Assembly (NCBI RefSeq): GCF_018131225.1
Contig: NZ_JAFCMM010000001.1
Location: 1,054,001-1,118,000 of the forward strand
Direction of reading: 5' to 3'
Source: Bradyrhizobium sp. U87765 SZCCT0048
GTDB lineage: Bacteria > Pseudomonadota > Alphaproteobacteria > Rhizobiales > Xanthobacteraceae
DNA: 64,000 nt
Below are positions 62,501 through 64,000 of this stretch, in pieces. Under the pieces are notes generated by a model. It had not been told where the DNA came from. It did no database searches and saw only the letters and a program-made list of their open reading frames with translations. Position 1 is the stretch's first letter. Each line of letters begins with the position of its first letter. The translations under genes were made by a program, and so were the position numbers.

Positions 62501-64000
62501 GTCACCGGGCGCGTGTAGGGCGCGTAGTCAAGGCGGATGGTATCGGCGATGATATTCAGGGTGCTGTCGCCGAGACGATCCAGCATCGCCGCGCCCGGGG
62601 CCAGCGGATCGAGATCGGCAGGGCGGTTCGACTGAGAACTGCGCGCGACGGTCCCCGCCCACACGAACTCGTTGGTGCGGATGGTCACGGCGTCGGCGGC
62701 CGTGCCGTAGCCGTAGATCGCGGGCGCGCCGAACACGAGCCGCTGCAGCCTGGAGCGGCCGGACGCGTCGAATGTATCGAGAACCACCGAGCCGTAGACG
62801 TTGACCGACTCCTTGGCGTTCAGCATCAGCGTTTCAAGCGCAGGGGCGCCGATCGCGGTATTGCCCTTGAGCAGGCCGCCCAGCACATCCTGGTTCAGCG
62901 CCATGCCCGGCGGCAGGTGGCCCGACGCCCCGGCTTCGGCCAGCGCCGCCGTCGACCCCAGATTGACCGCCGACACGCCCAGCACGAGGTTCTTCGTGCC
63001 GTAGCTGACAGTGTCGCGCAGGGTGAAGCCGCTTGTGGTCGCAGCAGCGATCGTCCCTTCCGAGACGATACGGGTCGCGCCCGAACACAGGCTGACGCAC
63101 CCCCCGATGTCGATGGTCACCTGCCCGCTCTCAACACTGGACGGCGCCAGCAAATTGCTCCATCCGTTCGAGACCACGAACGCTGCTCCGACGGGGCTGA
63201 AGAGATAACCGTCGCTGGAATCGAAGCCGGGCTTGCCCTTGCCGATTGTCGAGATCGTCGCGCCGCTCTCCACCACGATGCCGCGACCGCCGGCTCCGGC
63301 AGCCAGAATGACCTCGGCCGCCGACAGGGTCGCCCCACCGCGAACGATGACGGCGCGCGTGGATGCCCATATAGCCGCGGTATCTCCATTGACTTCAAGC
63401 GTCCCGCCCACAAGCATGCGACCGGGCGCCAGCGCGTTGAGCTGATCGGCGAACAGGACGACGCCCTTGGCGCCGCTGACGGGCGCCTGTCCCTTGTTGC
63501 CGAGGATCTCGATGCCCGTGGCCTGACTGTCCGTGACGACGACCAGCGTGCCGGCGGCGCCGCCGCTGCCTGCTTCGGGCGCAAACAATGTCGAGCCGTT
63601 GAACGTCAGTGCCGGCGTCGTCCCCATGCCGGCGCCAGCGCCGAACCGGAACTTGAGCGACCTCGCATCGATCGTCAGCATCGGCCGTGCAACGGCGCGC
63701 AGCGCCGCATCCGCCAGCAGGAAGTCGTTGTAGCCGGTCTCGTTGTAACCGCTGTGCCGGCGGGTCACGTCGGCCGGCGTGATGAGCAGAGCCTTCGCCT
63801 GTGTAGCCATGATGGCGGTGTTCGCCACGCCAAGATAGCCCGGCGTGACAAAGGAGCCGCTACCCGTCTGTCCCGTGCCCGACAGGTACGGGGCACTGCC
63901 CTTGCCGATCTCGACACGGAAGGCGCCGGGCAGCAGCGCGTAGGTCGACGGCATCAGCGTGTAAGTGCCGGCCGGCAGGCCCGGCACGCCATCAGCAATG
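56563..64000 (-). CDS. Second giant filamentous haemagglutinin protein (5' end off the window)
   Basis: About 2,480 codons are visible and the frame stays open to the right edge, so the N-terminus is missing. The visible N-terminal stretch (VPGLPAGTYTLMPSTYALLPG) matches the 4,029-residue paralogue near its residue 1,885, so the whole protein is probably above 4,000 residues. The C-terminal DUF3739-type segment is nearly identical to the paralogue (AATQQAVPPPARND, IIMVEVLGYGGG). An insert of about 147 residues near 59755-60200, absent from the paralogue, carries a twofold repeat with paired cysteines. It is the first gene, in transcription order, of the six-gene surface unit read leftwards. 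Likely secreted by a TpsB partner beyond the window. Confidence 0.9.
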   Translation of the reverse strand, partial: IADGVPGLPAGTYTLMPSTYALLPGAFRVEIGKGSAPYLSGTGQTGSGSFVTPGYLGVANTAIMATQAKALLITPADVTRRHSGYNETGYNDFLLADAALRAVARPMLTIDARSLKFRFGAGAGMGTTPALTFNGSTLFAPEAGSGGAAGTLVVVTDSQATGIEILGNKGQAPVSGAKGVVLFADQLNALAPGRMLVGGTLEVNGDTAAIWASTRAVIVRGGATLSAAEVILAAGAGGRGIVVESGATISTIGKGKPGFDSSDGYLFSPVGAAFVVSNGWSNLLAPSSVESGQVTIDIGGCVSLCSGATRIVSEGTIAAATTSGFTLRDTVSYGTKNLVLGVSAVNLGSTAALAEAGASGHLPPGMALNQDVLGGLLKGNTAIGAPALETLMLNAKESVNVYGSVVLDTFDASGRSRLQRLVFGAPAIYGYGTAADAVTIRTNEFVWAGTVARSSQSNRPADLDPLAPGAAMLDRLGDSTLNIIADTIRLDYAPYTRPVTQVPANRLALGFAAVNLTAGTAITAGGKGSLNVYRDQNGYVTGQGWQYSGGDLTINTPLLNGRGGAVLAVNAGGAIDIRGAGGTPAASNVLGAELRFNGDTIRLDTAVVLPSGKLTLEATRDVVLGDAARIDLAGREITLFDVRRYSWGGDLVLTSRTGDIRAAAGSVIDLSARNNHGGTLAATALGEQAGRVALLGTVRGKATGNYDAGGTIVPYLGAELTLRAQRLDDFAALNARLNDGEVFGARRFQLKQGSLAVGDEVRAREIQIVVDGGDLTVNGRLDASGYQVGAIRLAAKGNLTINGMLDAHGRGLRVDSYGRIIESPNRAMIELTSSEGRLVLGAQASFDLRAGTESRLADGKARGTLDLIASRVGANDVAVDVLGAVDIKGARTVAVYGLRAYEPPLATVPDVTGTRPQEITQGYLDAIDLDSQAFMNAALGNAALSSRLAGLGAYHLRPGVEIVGKVSADNPKGSLTVVGDIDLSGYRYGPGADRINPARRGFGEPGMLILRAAGDLSIHGSINDGFAPPPDTPDDKGWYLNESRDNLGDGLTPFAGDIVMPIGGVNLEPGTVFAAGVKLNYDVPVQALTLPAGTTLPVQVTLTAALSLPAGLVLGADVVTADGVLYKAGTVLPQALTLAANSKLGAGFQLRDAAAVAALVWPKGEKLPAYMTTSQRVTLARGSLIPSMTKVVLENHQPVNLRPVGPDGRQGRNWALAPMLGEGATSWDLTAVAGADLGSSDKRARNALGTGDIVLADTHYGSIGKVTTRYEGGGGGTGPFVFTKEAALVWFEDEKYAGLTEAEMDVLFLTDPNFGMTFVEMFGRSLEKFCAGSTYCVRKPDVILNMDGAMGFFGDAKYANLNEAQLNALVLADYQTDLTTFLGQKFADFCRSNASFCGVRGAEPPKEIKEYAFGEGASNFSVLRTGTGNLNLGAGRDVRMMSMFGVYTAGTQTSLAGRDNTPFNLPRGQFGQYVLGDIQGSGGYDAALANWRPWYPDLGGNLTVSAGRDIIGDSLGEDAQNSVRYPDQSQAKVSSSWVGSWLWRQGSGDTPGMDPVATSWWINFGAYAVNDYTQSKQPRIVGFTGFGTLGGGDVTINAGRHAGLVDERGGALRGGTFAARSEGLVVAVGSTGRVAGGDLILTGGGDLTLRTGDAFNPNALASQQNGGSGGIGRSTSDNLDLNGVLVNLRGTLHLSTSALGIMMRRYVVDDGGLRPDSLLADLATPAMGGPVLMLGDATAWLDTRGDLVLGGVGDPGRVFQLNSSPYTRSGQAPTTGGGDGWFSLWTPSTAVNLFSAGGDLTPMTVGGAMWTGRNLSAEYLGQMARSVYVYPSILRAVAASGDIRIGQNIATGDSLQWTSLTLAPSATGQLEVLARGSILGGAGRHDFIQSGADTALPSPLRPAFAAWDKSDNFLFGNVSVTGVEATRASDTLFAFGPNTILSTALHGADPTPARFYAVDGSIVGLSFGSVTTMTDAPYKVTRTLKTWYEGATAARVLAGQDILETKLFAVNNSPLDVSLVQAGRDIIHADVTVAGPGLLEIAAGRHLRQEDVANVRTLGSIIAGDNRSGASVVLSAGAGGAQWQAVRNRYLDIVNLADPDRPLASQPGKAVKLYTAELAAWLKERFGVEGSAAENLATFDALPADQQRIFLRQVYYTELRDGGREYNDPASPRFNSYLRGREAIATLFPETTAGDIVMFGKAGVHTDFGGDVQMMAPGGRIVIGVEGVVPPATAGVVTQGRGGIGLYARGSILLGLSRIMTTFGGDILAWSAEGDINAGRGSKTTQVFTPSKRITDLYGRITLSPQAPATGAGIATLPFPEVPPGDVDLIAPLGTIDAGEAGIRYSGNINVAALQIVNAANITGQGTATGIPTVQGPPSLALTAAANTTAATQQAVPPPARNDSQSSIIMVEVLGYGGGADDKEREAPRATRERSSSYDPNGVLRVLGNGTFSPEQTQQLTAEERSKLAGTVNSGVAP
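56751..56783. repeat. Direct repeat, copy 2 (haemagglutinin paralogue ends)
   Basis: Identical over 33 nt to 40681-40713 in the same orientation; part of the 3' ends of the two paralogous giant genes. Confidence 0.85.
59803..60132 (-). repeat. Tandem 49-residue repeat inside giant gene 2
   Basis: Two coding units of about 48-49 residues, unit A at about 59989-60132 and unit B at about 59803-59949. Both begin with an aromatic pair and share the pattern FEDEKYAGLTEAEMDVL / FGDAKYANLNEAQLNAL, and both end with paired cysteines (KFCAGSTYC and DFCRSNASFC). The coding is AT-richer than the flanks. Confidence 0.75.

Noticed and set aside
40517..64000. CRISPR or DNA tandem repeats within the repetitive giant genes
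   Set aside because: The repetition is at the protein level (beta-helix Gly/Ala/Thr patterns); I see no regularly spaced identical DNA repeats.

Overview
The window is about 64 kb of GC-rich DNA (roughly two thirds G+C by eye) from what looks like an alphaproteobacterium of the Bradyrhizobium/Rhodopseudomonas type. The grounds are the protein styles (LivKHMGF operon, UbiD/UbiX, a tiny Lys/Ala-rich protein, a FecR protein with a twin-Arg stretch), dense catabolic operons, and giant filamentous haemagglutinins. I saw no tRNA, rRNA, CRISPR array or intact insertion sequence.

Left part (1-2600): the 5' part of a maleylacetate reductase gene runs off the left edge. A LacI-type regulator diverges from it across a 322-bp spacer with two inverted repeats, and a small basic protein follows.

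Catabolic cluster 1 (2633-16602): a regulator made of two fused LysR proteins is followed on the minus strand by UbiX. A ten-gene plus-strand operon diverges from it: a branched-chain-type ABC importer (binding protein, two permeases, two ATPases), a hydantoinase/dihydroorotase-type hydrolase, an N-carbamoyl-amino-acid amidohydrolase, a DUF917 (S-methyl-thiohydantoin desulfurase type) protein, a divergent urocanase and a UbiD decarboxylase. The set parallels the lower ergothioneine/thiourocanate route (hydratase, desulfurase, hydantoin hydrolase, carbamoylase). It lacks an ergothionase in view and adds a prenyl-FMN decarboxylase pair, so it may serve a related but undescribed imidazole or thiohydantoin acid.

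Middle (16602-22766): a translationally coupled ankyrin/bestrophin pair; a 32-residue Lys/Ala-rich peptide gene; a strongly structured non-coding segment; and a secreted adenine-deaminase-like amidohydrolase beside an outer-membrane barrel, suggesting purine handling in the envelope.

Catabolic cluster 2 (22767-32516): reading leftwards, NCS2 permease, CodA/AtzC-like deaminase, barbiturase/cyanuric-acid-hydrolase family enzyme, amidase, malonyl-CoA decarboxylase, malonyl-CoA synthetase and a small XRE regulator, with a divergent LysR. Together these read as import of a pyrimidine, conversion to barbiturate, ring opening to ureidomalonate, hydrolysis to malonate plus urea, then malonate to malonyl-CoA to acetyl-CoA.

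32692-40446: a Tat-exported hypothetical protein, two envelope proteins of unknown role, an aromatic-acid-type MFS transporter and a HerA-like ATPase.

Right part (40517-64000): two paralogous giant filamentous-haemagglutinin-family proteins (4,029 residues, and about 2,480 visible residues of a second one that runs off the right edge). They flank a FecR protein, an ECF sigma factor, an STN-domain protein and a lytic transglycosylase. All six genes read leftwards, which suggests a surface-signalling unit controlling giant exported adhesins.
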